Assembly: GCA_033283385.1 (NCBI GenBank)
Contig: JAWMQQ010000002.1
Span: 124,001-188,000, forward strand
DNA from: Mangrovimicrobium sp033283385
Lineage (GTDB): Bacteria; Pseudomonadota; Gammaproteobacteria; Pseudomonadales; Halieaceae
Length of the DNA stretch: 64,000 nt
Direction: 5' to 3'
Shown piece by piece: positions 33,768-43,818 of this stretch; position 1 is the first letter of the stretch, and every line of letters begins with the position of its first letter. The position numbers and the translations under genes were made by a program. The notes under the pieces were generated by a model. The model ran no database searches and was not told the origin of the DNA. It worked only from the letters and a program-made list of their open reading frames with translations.

Positions 33768-34325
33768 TCACGGCACGAAGGGCAGCAGCACCGCGTCGAT
33801 GGCGTGGATCACACCGTTGGTGGCGGTGAAGTCGGTGGCGTAGATATTGGCCGTGCCGCCGGTGTTGTCGGTCAGCGTGCCGCCCGACTGTCCGACAAAG
33901 CCCTGTTTGCCGCGCAGCAGGGTGTTCAGCCTGTCGCTGGCCAGCACATCCTCGGCGAGCATGCGACCGCGGACCACGTGATACATCAGGATGGTGGTCA
34001 GGGTGTCCTGGTCGAAGGCGGTGCCGATGTTGTCCGGCGTGAGGCCGAGGGCGCCAAAGGCGGCGTCGTTGGGGGCGAACACCGTGTGTTGGCCGTTGTC
34101 GACCAGCAACTGCTGCACTGCGGGGTCGGCGGCGAGTACGGCGGCCACCAGCGTGTTGAAGTCACCGGTATCGGCCTGTACCTGCAGCGCTAGCGAGAGC
34201 AGGGTGGTCTTGTCCTTTGGACCGGTCTGCTTGTCGGGTCCCGCTGTTGCGGCCAGGGGCAGGGCCAGCAGCAGGGCGGCGAGGAAGGCGATAAAGGCAG
34301 GTGCGTTTCTGTGTCGGTTATACAT
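33768..34325 (-). CDS. Secreted fasciclin-domain protein
   Basis: A 185-residue exported protein with a signal peptide (ends near LAATAG, residue 29) and one FAS1 domain. H1 and H2 boxes are visible: HTVFAPNDAAFGAL, and YHVVRGRMLAEDV leading to NGVIHAIDAVLLP at the C-terminus. Fasciclin proteins act in adhesion or surface interaction; bacterial single-domain members are mostly uncharacterised. CAGGAG precedes the ATG at 34325; a longer upstream frame has no signal peptide at its own start. Confidence 0.88.
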   Translation of the reverse strand: MYNRHRNAPAFIAFLAALLLALPLAATAGPDKQTGPKDKTTLLSLALQVQADTGDFNTLVAAVLAADPAVQQLLVDNGQHTVFAPNDAAFGALGLTPDNIGTAFDQDTLTTILMYHVVRGRMLAEDVLASDRLNTLLRGKQGFVGQSGGTLTDNTGGTANIYATDFTATNGVIHAIDAVLLPFVP

Positions 34326-34542
34326 GATTGCACTCCTGGTTGTGGTTGCCTGGGTTGTGTCCGGGGGGGTGAGGACACGTCCCTTGCTACGAACCAGGAG
34401 TGCAGGTGGATTAATCCCTGCATTCCGGCGGGTTTTTACGGCGGATTCCAGCCGCCCCGTCGCAGGGCCGGACGAGCGTCGCATCGCTGAAGCACGACCG
34501 GTTGTGCCGGCGGTCCGCGAGTCGACGGCGATCGGCGCGGCG

Positions 34543-35106
34543 TCAGGACAGCGAAAAGCCCGTCAGGCGACCGGATTCGCCGTGAGACCTGTGGTGCCGG
34601 TCCATGCGGCTGCGCATGCGCTCGAACAACTCGTGGCGTTTTTCCGCGAGGAACTCCTCCTCGGAGATTTCACCGCCGGCCAGGCGCTGGGTGATGGACC
34701 GCGAGAGGCAGAACTCGTTGTAGGCCGCGATCTCGTGGCGCATCTCCCGCAGCACCAGTTCAATGACGATGGCGTCGTCCAGCATGCCGAGCACGGGGAT
34801 ATCGTCGGCAATGGCGTCGGCGTCGTCGTAGAGGTAGGCCAGGGCGCTGACGATGTCGGTGCGCTCCTGCGGTTCCAGTGGCCACTGCGGGTCGCCGAGC
34901 ATGGCCAGCATGGTCTCCAGGTCGCCCATGCGATCGCGGAAATACTGCGGCAGCTTGTCCACGACGATGTTGTCGAGCTTGCTGTGCGCCCGCGCGATGA
35001 TCTCTTTCTCTGACGCGCCGGCGGCGTGTTGCTGTGCGGTGCGGAGCAGGTTGCGGAAGTAATCGAGGTCCTGCTCGTTGAGTGTGAAGCTGATATCAAT
35101 AGGCAT
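34543..35106 (-). CDS. YkvA-like protein (DUF1232 domain)
   Basis: A 187-residue protein whose middle (about 60-115) carries the DUF1232/YkvA segment ALAYLYDDADAIADDIPVLG followed by MLDDAIVIELVLREM. The family is often a small membrane-associated protein of unknown role; here no clear transmembrane helix is seen. The C-terminal part (ISEEEFLAEKRHELFERMRS) is a charged helix. I chose the ATG at 35106, with GAGGG upstream; a GTG five codons earlier is possible. Confidence 0.7.
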   Translation of the reverse strand: MPIDISFTLNEQDLDYFRNLLRTAQQHAAGASEKEIIARAHSKLDNIVVDKLPQYFRDRMGDLETMLAMLGDPQWPLEPQERTDIVSALAYLYDDADAIADDIPVLGMLDDAIVIELVLREMRHEIAAYNEFCLSRSITQRLAGGEISEEEFLAEKRHELFERMRSRMDRHHRSHGESGRLTGFSLS

Positions 35107-35350
35107 TGCAAATACCCTCACGCTGTTGCGTACAAGGCACTACCCCACGGCTGGTGGAGATTGCGCCGTTCCCTTGCTTGCCGTCGGCCGGAAATCGCGG
35201 CGCCAGTTAGAGCAGTTTGCCCGCGGCAGGTTCCGGCCGTCATTCACGCGTGTACGGCAAATCCAGTATGGCAAAGATGTGGCCCGCATGCCTTGGGCCA
35301 GGGCGTGCGATAATCACCGTCCAATAACAATATGAGAGCGGGAGACCGGT

Positions 35351-36589
35351 ATGCCCGAAACCGCGCTGTTCAGCCCTGTGGAGATAGGCCCGCTGCGGCT
35401 GCGCAACCGCTTTGTCAAATCCGGCGCCAACGAGAACATGTCCCGGCGCGGTCATCCCACCCAAGCCCTGGTGCAGCATCACGCCGACCTGGCCGAGGGT
35501 GGTGTCGGCATGACCACGGTCGCCTACATGGCCGTTTCCGAGGCGGGCAGAACCCTGCCCGACCAGGTAGTGCTGCGCCGCGATGTGTTGCCGGACCTGC
35601 GGGTGCTGGCGAACGCCGTCCACCACCACGGTGCCGCCATCTGCGCACAGATCACCCATGCCGGGGCGTTCGTTACCGGCATGAAGCTGTCCGGTGCGGC
35701 ACTGAGTGCGTCCTCCGGGATGAACCTCGCCGGGATGCTCAAGGGCAACCTGCGCAGGCGCGCCATGGACGAGGGCGATATGGAACAGGTGATCGGGCAG
35801 TTCGTCGAGGGGGCCAAACTTTGCCGCGAAGCCGGCTTCGACGCCGTCGAGATCCACATGGGCCACGGTTACCTGCTCAACCAGTTCATATCGCCGCTGG
35901 ATAACCGCCGGCGGGACAGCTACGGGGGCAGCGCCGAAAACCGCGCGCGTTTTCCCGCCCGGGTACTGGCGGCGGTGAAAGCGGCGGTGGGGCGGGACCT
36001 CGCCGTGACCGCCAAGATCAATGTCGCCGACGGCGTACCCGGCGGAGCCACCTGCGAAGACGCTATCGCTACCGCGGAACTGTTGCAGGAAGCCGGCGCG
36101 GACATGCTGGTACTCTCCGGCGGGCGCAACGTGGAATCCACCTGGTTTATGTTCGGCAGCAACCTCGACATCGCCGAAGCGCGCAAGGTGCTGAAGGGGG
36201 ATTACCTGTCTGGCCTCGCATTGTCCCTGGCCTCGCTGCGGGCGCCGAAGGTGACTTTCCACCCAATGTATTTCTGGGAGCACTCGACGCGGATTCGCGC
36301 CGCCGTGGATCTGCCGCTGGCTTACCTGGGCGGAGTGAGATCGATGGACGATGCGCAGCGGGCGATGGCGGCGGGCTTCGAGTGTGTGGCCATGGCGCGG
36401 CCGCTGATTCACGACCCGGGGCTGGTGGGGAAGTTCCAGTCGGGGGAGGCGCGGGAGTCCGGTTGTATCAACTGCAACAAGTGCGTGGCGTATATCTATC
36501 ACCCGGACGGGACGCGGTGTACGTTGAATCCGGAGAATGATCCGCTGGCGAATCGGGTGCTGGCGCGGGAGTGCGCCCACGATTTCTAA
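35351..36589 (+). CDS. NADH:flavin oxidoreductase (old yellow enzyme family) with Fe-S cysteines
   Basis: A 412-residue FMN TIM-barrel enzyme. The barrel includes the substrate-binding pattern QITHAGAF and EIHMGHGYLLNQFISPLDN, and YGGSAENRARF. Four cysteines near the C-terminus, at 372, 375, 378 and 390 (C-x2-C-x2-C-x11-C), match the 4Fe-4S site of the 2,4-dienoyl-CoA reductase/trimethylamine dehydrogenase branch. The NAD/FAD-binding C-terminal half of those enzymes is missing: the chain stops shortly after the cluster. It may reduce alkenes with a separate partner. The ATG at 35351 lies 14 nt after GAGAGCGGGAG. Confidence 0.85.
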   Translation: MPETALFSPVEIGPLRLRNRFVKSGANENMSRRGHPTQALVQHHADLAEGGVGMTTVAYMAVSEAGRTLPDQVVLRRDVLPDLRVLANAVHHHGAAICAQITHAGAFVTGMKLSGAALSASSGMNLAGMLKGNLRRRAMDEGDMEQVIGQFVEGAKLCREAGFDAVEIHMGHGYLLNQFISPLDNRRRDSYGGSAENRARFPARVLAAVKAAVGRDLAVTAKINVADGVPGGATCEDAIATAELLQEAGADMLVLSGGRNVESTWFMFGSNLDIAEARKVLKGDYLSGLALSLASLRAPKVTFHPMYFWEHSTRIRAAVDLPLAYLGGVRSMDDAQRAMAAGFECVAMARPLIHDPGLVGKFQSGEARESGCINCNKCVAYIYHPDGTRCTLNPENDPLANRVLARECAHDF

Positions 36590-36703
36590 CGATGAATAAA
36601 TTTATATTGTAAAACAATAAGTTACAAACCTTACTCTGTGATTGCCTCGCCGGCTGTGGCGGCGGTATGATTTCCGCCTTCTATCCGATCATGGAGTGAT
36701 CTG

Positions 36704-39031
36704 ATGCTCGGTGCGCCGGAGGTCGAATCTGTCTCCAGTGCGCCCTTCCGGGTCGAGGACCTGACCGTCGATCCTGCGACCGGTGTTGTTACCGGACCGG
36801 GAGGAAGCGCGCGACTCGAACCGCGGGTCATGGCGGTACTGCAGGTGCTTGCCCAAAATTCCGGGCAGCTCGTCGCGCGCCGCGATCTTCTCCAGCAGAT
36901 CTGGCCCGGCGGTGAAACCTACGACGAGGCGCTCACACAGTCCGTCTACCAGTTGCGCCAGCAGCTTGCCGCCGCCGGCGGCGGCAATCATCGCGAACTC
37001 GTCTCCACCGTGCCGAAGCGGGGTTACCTGCTGAAGGGCGAGGTATCCCCGCTGCATCCCGCACCGGCTGAGTCGCCACCGCCGGACGCGAGCGCTCGCC
37101 GGAGGCCAATCGCCTTCCTGGTGCTCGGCATCGCGTCGCTGATCGCCGTGGTTGCCCTCGCGGTTGTGCGTTTCGGCGAGCGCCCGGCTTCCGTGCCCGC
37201 GCCGGCACCCGTGGCGACGGCAAGCCTGCCGGCGACGATTGCGGTGCTGCCGTTCCGCAACCTCACCGAGCAGCCGGACAACGATTTCCTGGTCGACGGC
37301 CTTTCCGAGGAATTGCTCGGCACACTCTCACTCAATCCCCAACTGCGGGTGACCTCGCGCAACTCGGCGTTCCAGTTCAAGGGCGAGGAACGCGATGCGC
37401 GCGATATCGGCCGGCAACTCGGCGTGCACTACGTACTGGACGGCGGTGTGAGCAACGCGGGCGAACGGGTGATGATCCAGGCCCGCCTGTACGATACCGG
37501 TACCGGCGCGACCCTCTGGGACGAAGCCTATAACCGCTCGCTCGCCGACTGGCTGGAGGTACAGCAATCCGTGGCCGCGGAAGTGGCACGCGCGCTGGAT
37601 ATCGTCCTGCGCCAGGGCAGCGGCGGTAGTGCGCGCGACGGTGGAACCACGAACATCGAGGCCCACCTGGAGGTGTTGCGCGCGCGCCAGTTGCTAGCCA
37701 CCCGCGGCGTCGCGGATGCGGAGCAGGCCGTAGAGCACCTGCAGCGCGCATTGATGCTCGACCCGAACTATGCGCTGGCCTATGCCCGGCTGGCGGACGC
37801 GATACTCATCAAGGCCGCAGCGACCGGCGGGGTGGAGCCAGTCCGGCCGGTGGTCGCCCCGCTGCTGGACAAGGCGCTGCAACTTGACCCGGGTTTCGGC
37901 GAGGCCTACGCATTGCGCTCCCTGCTGACCGATGACGCGGCGGAAGCCGAGCGGGACCTGCGCCGCGGCCTGGAGCTCAACCCGTCCTACGCCCGTGGCT
38001 ACGAATTGCTGTCGAGACGCCTGGGTGCGACGTCGGAGCGGTCCGTCGAGGCGATGGCAAACATCGACAGCGCGATTGCCCTGGACCCGCTCAGCCCCGG
38101 CAACTTTCACGCCAAGGCGAGTATCCTGATGATGCAGGGTCGCTGGGAGGAGGCGGCGGACCTCGACCGGCGGGCGCTGGATCTGAACCCGCAGTATCAC
38201 GATGCGCTGGTGCAGCTCGCGCAGATGACTGCCATCCAGGGTGACTTCGCAGACAGCGTCGACTATTCCCGTCGCGCACTCGAACTGGACCCGCGCGCGT
38301 TCTCGGTCCGCGAAGCTTTGATTACGCTCTATCTTGCGCTTGGCGACATCGAGCGCGCGCGCGCCGCAAACGACCCGCCGACGCCCTTCGGGAACATGGC
38401 GATAGGCTGGACGGTAGGCGGCGATGAGGGGATGGCGAACATGCTGTACCACGCGCCCGCGCAAGTGGTGCAGAAGATAGAGCCCCTGGTCGTGTCGCAG
38501 GTGGCGCTCTCGCAGGCATTGGCGGACGGGGAATTCCCGCGCGCGCTCGCGATGCTGTCAACGGTGCTGCCATACGCGGACGGCGTGCCGGTCGAGGCCA
38601 ATGGGTGGGGGCTCTACGCCTACGCCAACGCCGTCCAACTCATTGCCGCTAGTGGCGACGAAACGACAGCATTGAAGTTGCAGCAGCAGGTCGAGGAACG
38701 CATGGCGTACTTCGAATCGCGATTCCCCCGCCAGGCGTTTATCAACAGCGCGACCCGCGCCGTGCTCTACGCGCGACAGGGGCGGGTGAAGGACGCCTGC
38801 GCGGCGCTGGAGTTCACCTACCTTCCGAAGCCGCGGCCCTACTGGCGGGTGGTATTCGGTAACCCGGCTCTCACCAGTATCGAGTCGGCGCCATGTATGC
38901 GTAGCATTCGCGAGCGGATCGATTTGTATGTCCAGTCGCAGCGGGCGCGAATGGAAGCGAACGAGGCGAAAGCGCGCAAGGCGCAGCCACCGGTAGCCGA
39001 TCCGCCACGGGTCGCCGGCGCGGAACGTTGA
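36704..39031 (+). CDS. Winged-helix transmembrane regulator with TolB-like and TPR domains (CadC-type)
   Basis: A 775-residue single-pass membrane regulator. In order: an OmpR/CadC winged helix at about 15-115 (ARRDLLQQIWPGG and STVPKRGYLL), a transmembrane helix at about 134-154, a periplasmic TolB N-terminal-like domain at about 175-290 (IAVLPFRNLTEQPDNDFLVDG), then TPR repeats to about 690. This architecture, immediately followed by a TonB receptor gene 25 nt downstream, is common in marine gammaproteobacteria. It suggests that the regulator senses a periplasmic signal and controls the receptor. No sensor ligand is known. Confidence 0.85.
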   Translation: MLGAPEVESVSSAPFRVEDLTVDPATGVVTGPGGSARLEPRVMAVLQVLAQNSGQLVARRDLLQQIWPGGETYDEALTQSVYQLRQQLAAAGGGNHRELVSTVPKRGYLLKGEVSPLHPAPAESPPPDASARRRPIAFLVLGIASLIAVVALAVVRFGERPASVPAPAPVATASLPATIAVLPFRNLTEQPDNDFLVDGLSEELLGTLSLNPQLRVTSRNSAFQFKGEERDARDIGRQLGVHYVLDGGVSNAGERVMIQARLYDTGTGATLWDEAYNRSLADWLEVQQSVAAEVARALDIVLRQGSGGSARDGGTTNIEAHLEVLRARQLLATRGVADAEQAVEHLQRALMLDPNYALAYARLADAILIKAAATGGVEPVRPVVAPLLDKALQLDPGFGEAYALRSLLTDDAAEAERDLRRGLELNPSYARGYELLSRRLGATSERSVEAMANIDSAIALDPLSPGNFHAKASILMMQGRWEEAADLDRRALDLNPQYHDALVQLAQMTAIQGDFADSVDYSRRALELDPRAFSVREALITLYLALGDIERARAANDPPTPFGNMAIGWTVGGDEGMANMLYHAPAQVVQKIEPLVVSQVALSQALADGEFPRALAMLSTVLPYADGVPVEANGWGLYAYANAVQLIAASGDETTALKLQQQVEERMAYFESRFPRQAFINSATRAVLYARQGRVKDACAALEFTYLPKPRPYWRVVFGNPALTSIESAPCMRSIRERIDLYVQSQRARMEANEAKARKAQPPVADPPRVAGAER

Positions 39032-39056
39032 GCGCGATCGCCAGGCAGGGTGTGAC

Positions 39057-41291
39057 ATGCGCAGCCGTGTGATTGGCAAGCTGCTTCCGGCAACCGTAGT
39101 CCTCGCTTTCCTTTCATCACCGCCCACTACATATGCAGACCTGGGGCCACAGTATCGCTGGGATGGAGTGCTGGAGGAGATCGTGGTCACCGCGCGGCGG
39201 CGCGAGGAGGCTGCAGTTGCAGTCCCGATGACGTTGACCCGCATCGAGGGCGAGCTGCTCGACAGCCTCCAGTTGCGCAAACTCGACCAGTACCTGGGCC
39301 TGAGCCCGGGGCTCACCGTGTACGACGGCGGCGATGATGTCAGTCAGCAGGTCGTCATTCGCGGCGTGGTCACCCCGGGCGGGCTTGTAGAACCCGGCAA
39401 TGCGATCTACGTCGACGAGATCTATGTCTCGGGCATGAATACCGTCATGCCGGGCCTCTACGACATCCAGTCCGTGCAGGTACTGAAGGGACCACAGGCC
39501 GGCTTGTACGGGCGCAACACCACCGGTGGCGCCGTGGTCATCACCACGGGCCAGCCCGCGGCCCAACGCAGCGCGCGCCTGGATGCGAGTTACGCCGATT
39601 ACGACACGCTGGACACCAGCGCGACGGTCAACCTGCCGCTCACCGATGCACTGCGCCTGCGCGCAACCGGATGGTACCGGGATGCCGATGGGGGCTATTA
39701 CACGAGCAAGGTCGCCGGGAAGAATCTCGATGCCAGCCGCGAGCGAGGTGGCCGGCTGACTCTGGCAATCCTACCGAGTGACGCGGTGGAACTGGTCCTG
39801 ACCGGCGAGTATGCCCGGAGTGATCTCGACAGGCTCCTCGTGTTCGGCGACGGCATCGTCAGGGGTGCCCCGCTGGGGCCTGAGTCGCTTGGCACGGAGT
39901 CGCGTCACAATGTTCTGCGCGACGATGTCGGCGGCGTCAGCCGGGAGGTATCGCGGGTGAACGGAAAGCTCTCCGTGGGCCTCGGCAGCAACACGCTGGA
40001 ACTGGTGGCGGGCTGGCACCGGCTCGTCGCCGGGATGCCGGGGTCGGACTTCGACGGAAGCGTGTTCACTGCCGACCTGGCGGACTGGCCTGACATCGAC
40101 CCTGCACCGCAGATTTTCACACTCGATAATCGCGATTCCAGTTCACAGGCGGAGCTGCGCTTCCTGACCGATGGCGGCGGCAAGCTGCAGACGCTGTTTG
40201 GCGTCAGCTACTTCGAGGAATCCCTGCAACTCGAAGACGCCATTCTCGCGACCGGTAATTTTGGTGTCATCCTCGACAGCTTCGGCCGGCACAGCGAGTA
40301 CACGCATACCGCGGACCAGGATACGCGCTCGTGGGCAGGATTCGCGGAGGTGATCTGGTCACCTCTGGAATCCATCGAGCTGACGGCAGACCTGCGTTAC
40401 ACACGGGACCACAAGTCCATGGACCTGAAGCAGGCAGCGAGCGGTTTTTATCAGGGCTTCGCCGGCCTCACGGACCTGGTTTTCGATGACAGCAACACGT
40501 TCGACAACTGGTCCACGGCAGCCACGTTCGCCTACAAGCCCGACACAGAACTGACGCTGTTCGCCCGGTACAGCGAGGGCTTCCGCTCCGGGGGGTACAA
40601 CGTCGAGGCCTATACGCCCGGGTTGCTGCCCTACGATTCCGAGGAATCGCAGAATTTCGAACTCGGCAGCAAGCAGGTGCTGTTCGAGGGTCGCCTGGAA
40701 CTGGGGCTCAGCCTTTTCTACCTGCGGGTCGAGGACGCCCTGTTACCCTATGAGGATCCGGGCCTGAGGATTGATCTCTTCCCCGTGCAGAATGGCGGCG
40801 TGGGCGAAACGACCGGCTTCGAGGCCGATCTCAGCGCCGCCATCTGGTCCGGGCTGATTCTCACGGCATCGGCCGGTGTGTACGACAATGATTTCGGTGG
40901 TAAAGCCTTGCCCAACTACACCAAGCGCGCGTTCGCGCCCGATGTAACCGCGAGTTTCACCGCGGACTACCAGTGGCCCCTCGCGGCCAACCTGACCGGT
41001 TTGGCACAGCTGGGCTTCCGCTTTCGCGAAGGCGGTTACCGGCCGCTGGGTACCGACCAGGACACGTACCACCTGCTCGACATGCAGATTGGCGTTCGCG
41101 TGAACGTCTTCGAGGTTGCGGTCTTCGTGCACAATGCGCTGGACCAGCACTACGCGACATGGAGTGCCGGCCCGGGGATCGTGCAGGGTGAGTTCTTCCT
41201 GCCGGAGTTCAATCCCAATGGCCAGCCCTGGGAGGCAGCCATACGTGACCCGGGCTCGATCTACGGCGTGCGCGTAACCATCGTGTTGTAA
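39057..41291 (+). CDS. TonB-dependent outer-membrane receptor
   Basis: A 744-residue receptor with a signal peptide (about 1-28), TonB-box-like LEEIVVTARRREEA, a plug containing IQSVQVLKGPQAGLYGRNTTGGAVV, and a barrel. The final residue is Leu (VRVTIVL) instead of the usual Phe, still a hydrophobic terminal residue. The gene starts 25 nt after the winged-helix/TPR regulator and the two are probably an operon. Compared with the receptor at 27-29 kb it shares only the general fold. Ligand unknown. Confidence 0.9.
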   Translation: MRSRVIGKLLPATVVLAFLSSPPTTYADLGPQYRWDGVLEEIVVTARRREEAAVAVPMTLTRIEGELLDSLQLRKLDQYLGLSPGLTVYDGGDDVSQQVVIRGVVTPGGLVEPGNAIYVDEIYVSGMNTVMPGLYDIQSVQVLKGPQAGLYGRNTTGGAVVITTGQPAAQRSARLDASYADYDTLDTSATVNLPLTDALRLRATGWYRDADGGYYTSKVAGKNLDASRERGGRLTLAILPSDAVELVLTGEYARSDLDRLLVFGDGIVRGAPLGPESLGTESRHNVLRDDVGGVSREVSRVNGKLSVGLGSNTLELVAGWHRLVAGMPGSDFDGSVFTADLADWPDIDPAPQIFTLDNRDSSSQAELRFLTDGGGKLQTLFGVSYFEESLQLEDAILATGNFGVILDSFGRHSEYTHTADQDTRSWAGFAEVIWSPLESIELTADLRYTRDHKSMDLKQAASGFYQGFAGLTDLVFDDSNTFDNWSTAATFAYKPDTELTLFARYSEGFRSGGYNVEAYTPGLLPYDSEESQNFELGSKQVLFEGRLELGLSLFYLRVEDALLPYEDPGLRIDLFPVQNGGVGETTGFEADLSAAIWSGLILTASAGVYDNDFGGKALPNYTKRAFAPDVTASFTADYQWPLAANLTGLAQLGFRFREGGYRPLGTDQDTYHLLDMQIGVRVNVFEVAVFVHNALDQHYATWSAGPGIVQGEFFLPEFNPNGQPWEAAIRDPGSIYGVRVTIVL

Positions 41292-41388
41292 AGCCCCGCT
41301 CTGGGCAGGGGTGATCCCGGCATACTTGACTCCCCGCGGACGGTGGCGATCGCGCTCGCGTTACCCGGCACCAGCCAGGCATGCATGG

Positions 41389-41907
41389 TCAGGAGAGGGG
41401 CGTGGGAAGGGGCAACCGCACCCCCGTGCCCTGGCCGCAATTGCTCGACAGCAACTGGCCATCGGTGTTGTAGAGATTGACCCGTACCTGGAGCTCGAGT
41501 GACTGTTTGTCCCGGGCCAGCGTCGTCATGCGGTCGCGCACCATGTAGCCCTGGTAATTCCCGTCAGCGTCCATGATACCGACCTGTACCGTGCTCGCGA
41601 AAACCCCCTTGCCCGCCTTCTTCCATGTGCCCAAGCCAAGGGTGGTGGGAAGCACCGGGCTGGAACCCATGCCGATCTCCGCGAGCTTGCCGTCGGCGAA
41701 GTACGTGTGCAGCGAGTAGATACCGTCCCCGCTGGTGTCACCGCTCTCGCAGTCGGCGGCGTAAATATGGCTTTTCCAAGCGCCCACAATGGGAGCCCGG
41801 TCGGCCCGGGCGCCGGCGGACAGCGTTGCCGCCAGCACGGCGGCCACTGCCGCTCCGCGGCATGGGCCCAGGCATTTACCGTGCAAAAGTTCTGCTACCG
41901 TGTGCAT
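41389..41907 (-). CDS. Small secreted protein, paralog of its upstream neighbour
   Basis: A 172-residue exported protein (signal peptide ending near SAGARA). The mature part contains VGAWKSHIYAADCESGDTSG, YFADGKLAEIGMGS and LGVGTWKKAGK-like LGLGTWKKAGKGVFAS. The same blocks in the same order occur in the product of the next gene upstream (41994-42515), so these are tandem duplicates. The repeated short strands suggest a small beta-barrel, perhaps lipocalin-like; this is inference. GGAGAAAA precedes the ATG at 41907. Function unknown. Confidence 0.72.
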   Translation of the reverse strand: MHTVAELLHGKCLGPCRGAAVAAVLAATLSAGARADRAPIVGAWKSHIYAADCESGDTSGDGIYSLHTYFADGKLAEIGMGSSPVLPTTLGLGTWKKAGKGVFASTVQVGIMDADGNYQGYMVRDRMTTLARDKQSLELQVRVNLYNTDGQLLSSNCGQGTGVRLPLPTPLS

Positions 41908-41993
41908 GATGGTTTTCTCCTCGGGTGTGACGACCACGCCCGGTGAGTGGCCCGGTGCCAATGGCCCCGGGCCCATTGGTCAGGTGCGGACGA

Positions 41994-42515
41994 TCAGAAC
42001 GCCGCCGGCCCGGTCTGGCGCTCGCTGGTGGCCATCCCGCAGGAACTGCCCAGCAATTGCCCGTCGTTGAGGTAGAAGCTGCCCTGGCCCTTGCCTTCGA
42101 GCGTCAGCCCGTCCTTCGCCACGGTCACCGTGCGGTTGAGCACGATGTAGCCGAAGTTGTTGCCGGAAGAGTCCTTCAGCCCATTTTCAGAGTGGATCGC
42201 GAAGGTTCGCTTTCCGACCTTTTTCCAGGTGCCGACCCCGAGTGATCGGGACATGTTAGGGTCATCGCTGAACTGGATCTCCTGGGCGATGCCGTCGGCA
42301 AAATAGGCATTCAGTGTGCGGAATTCGTCGCCCACTGCCTCCCAGCTCTCGCAGTCCGATGGTTGGACGGTAGTATTCCATACGCCCACCAGCATTGGCG
42401 GATTGGCCTGTGCGGTGGTGGCTGCACAGGCTGCCAGCGCCAGGGCTGCGATCACACCCGGCCGCCGCAGTGCATGTGGCCGTCCCGTAGTCAGTTTTTG
42501 CAGTCGTTTGTCCAT
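41994..42515 (-). CDS. Small secreted protein, tandem paralog
   Basis: A 173-residue exported protein (signal peptide ending near TTAQA). It shares with the downstream paralog VGVWNTTVQPSDCES, AYFADGIAQEI and SLGVGTWKKVGKRTFA, plus a late cysteine near LLGSSCG that matches LLSSNCG. Two conserved cysteines, in DCES and SSCG/SNCG, could form a disulfide. GGAGATG stands 8 nt before the ATG at 42515; the ATG at 42524 is too close to that site. Co-directional with a lipoprotein and a cytochrome-PQQ oxidoreductase. Function unknown. Confidence 0.72.
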   Translation of the reverse strand: MDKRLQKLTTGRPHALRRPGVIAALALAACAATTAQANPPMLVGVWNTTVQPSDCESWEAVGDEFRTLNAYFADGIAQEIQFSDDPNMSRSLGVGTWKKVGKRTFAIHSENGLKDSSGNNFGYIVLNRTVTVAKDGLTLEGKGQGSFYLNDGQLLGSSCGMATSERQTGPAAF

Positions 42516-42669
42516 GGTACTCATCTCCGTGTGCGTGACTTTTCCCCCGGCAGGCTCGCCCGGAACGGGCTCGCTCGCTGCCGGTGGTGGATCGAGTATC
42601 GGCAGGTGGCATCTGTGCAGCCTGAAGAAAGACTCAGCGAAGTCTCAGGGAAATATCTGTGGAGGCTTC

Positions 42670-43590
42670 TCAATCCCATCCCGATACTTCCCAGAGCGTG
42701 AGATTTACCGAGGTCTTCTCACCGTCATCCATCGAGACGATGAGGACGGGATCGCCCCAGCCGCTGTAAATCCGGTAGAGCAGCCCTGCGTAGTCGCCGT
42801 CGAGCGCGCACCCGGAGACGGCGACCTGTACGTCGTACAGGTTGTAGTCCGGGTCGCTGGTGGATATCTCTCCCGCGTACATGCAGCCGTTCAGGTCGGT
42901 GCCCTCGATGCCGCCGCTATCGTCTACGGTCCAGGAGATCGTTGCACCGGATAGGTTGAAGGCATCCTCGTAGTTGCCCGCGAGCCAGTCCAGCGCCGGT
43001 GCTTCGGTGCGCGGGTCTCCCTCCGGCGGATCGTACAGGAAGTAGTATTCAGCCCACTGGTTGTGGAAGGAAAAGTACCCGTAGTTGCCAAAATCCGGTC
43101 CGATCCAGCGGCCCTCGAGACTCGCGTGGCTCGCCACATACCCGTCCACGGAGATCATACTGGTGATGGCTGTGAAGTCCGTGTGGCCCGCCCCGTCGAA
43201 TTCCGTTCCGGAGCCCTCAAAGACGTCGCCCTCGACCTGTAGCGACCCCGCCAGTAAGTAGTTGATCGCCTGGTCGCCCGGCAGGATGCGGAACCGCCCG
43301 TCTTCGGTCACCATCGCCAACGCGTCGTAGCCGATGCCCAGCGCGCAGTTGAACAGGGTGCCGTAGTAGAGACCGCCTGCCGGTTGGTCGACGTCGGTCT
43401 GGCTGACCGGCTCCTGCATGCCGCAATCGATTGCTGGCGTGGCCGTAGGTGGCTCTTCCACTGGTGGCGGATCAGGGTCGTCGAAAACGTCGGGTGCTGC
43501 CGGGCTGCCCCCAGACCCACCACCACCGCCGCACCCCGCCGCCGCAACTACGATGGCGCTCGCGCAGAGCGCCTTGAGTAATGTCGCCAT
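42670..43590 (-). CDS. Predicted lipoprotein, hypothetical
   Basis: A 306-residue protein with a lipoprotein signal ending in VVAAAGC (lipobox, lipidated Cys20), then a glycine-rich and proline/aspartate-rich linker (to about residue 60). The rest is an acidic beta-rich domain (LAMVTEDGRFRILPGDQ, LIVSMDDGEKTSVNLTLWE) with no recognisable family. GGAGG precedes the ATG. The residue after Cys is Gly, so outer-membrane sorting is expected. It lies in the same direction as the two small secreted paralogs and the PQQ-type enzyme. Confidence 0.7.
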   Translation of the reverse strand: MATLLKALCASAIVVAAAGCGGGGGSGGSPAAPDVFDDPDPPPVEEPPTATPAIDCGMQEPVSQTDVDQPAGGLYYGTLFNCALGIGYDALAMVTEDGRFRILPGDQAINYLLAGSLQVEGDVFEGSGTEFDGAGHTDFTAITSMISVDGYVASHASLEGRWIGPDFGNYGYFSFHNQWAEYYFLYDPPEGDPRTEAPALDWLAGNYEDAFNLSGATISWTVDDSGGIEGTDLNGCMYAGEISTSDPDYNLYDVQVAVSGCALDGDYAGLLYRIYSGWGDPVLIVSMDDGEKTSVNLTLWEVSGWD

Positions 43591-43818
43591 GGTCCCACCT
43601 CCGATTCATCCGGGGGGCGGCGCATACTGGCCACCCGTGGACGAGAGTATCGGCAGTGGCTGCGAGGCGAGCCTGAAGGCCTTATCAGGAATGTCTCAGG
43701 GAAAAGTGGAGCCTCAGCGGCGTGCCCGAAGCCGTGGCGGGGGTGGTGTCCACCTTGCAGGGTTCTCTACGGGCTGCGCGATCCGACGCGCGCCAGTTGG
43801 CGTCGTCGCCCGGCAAAG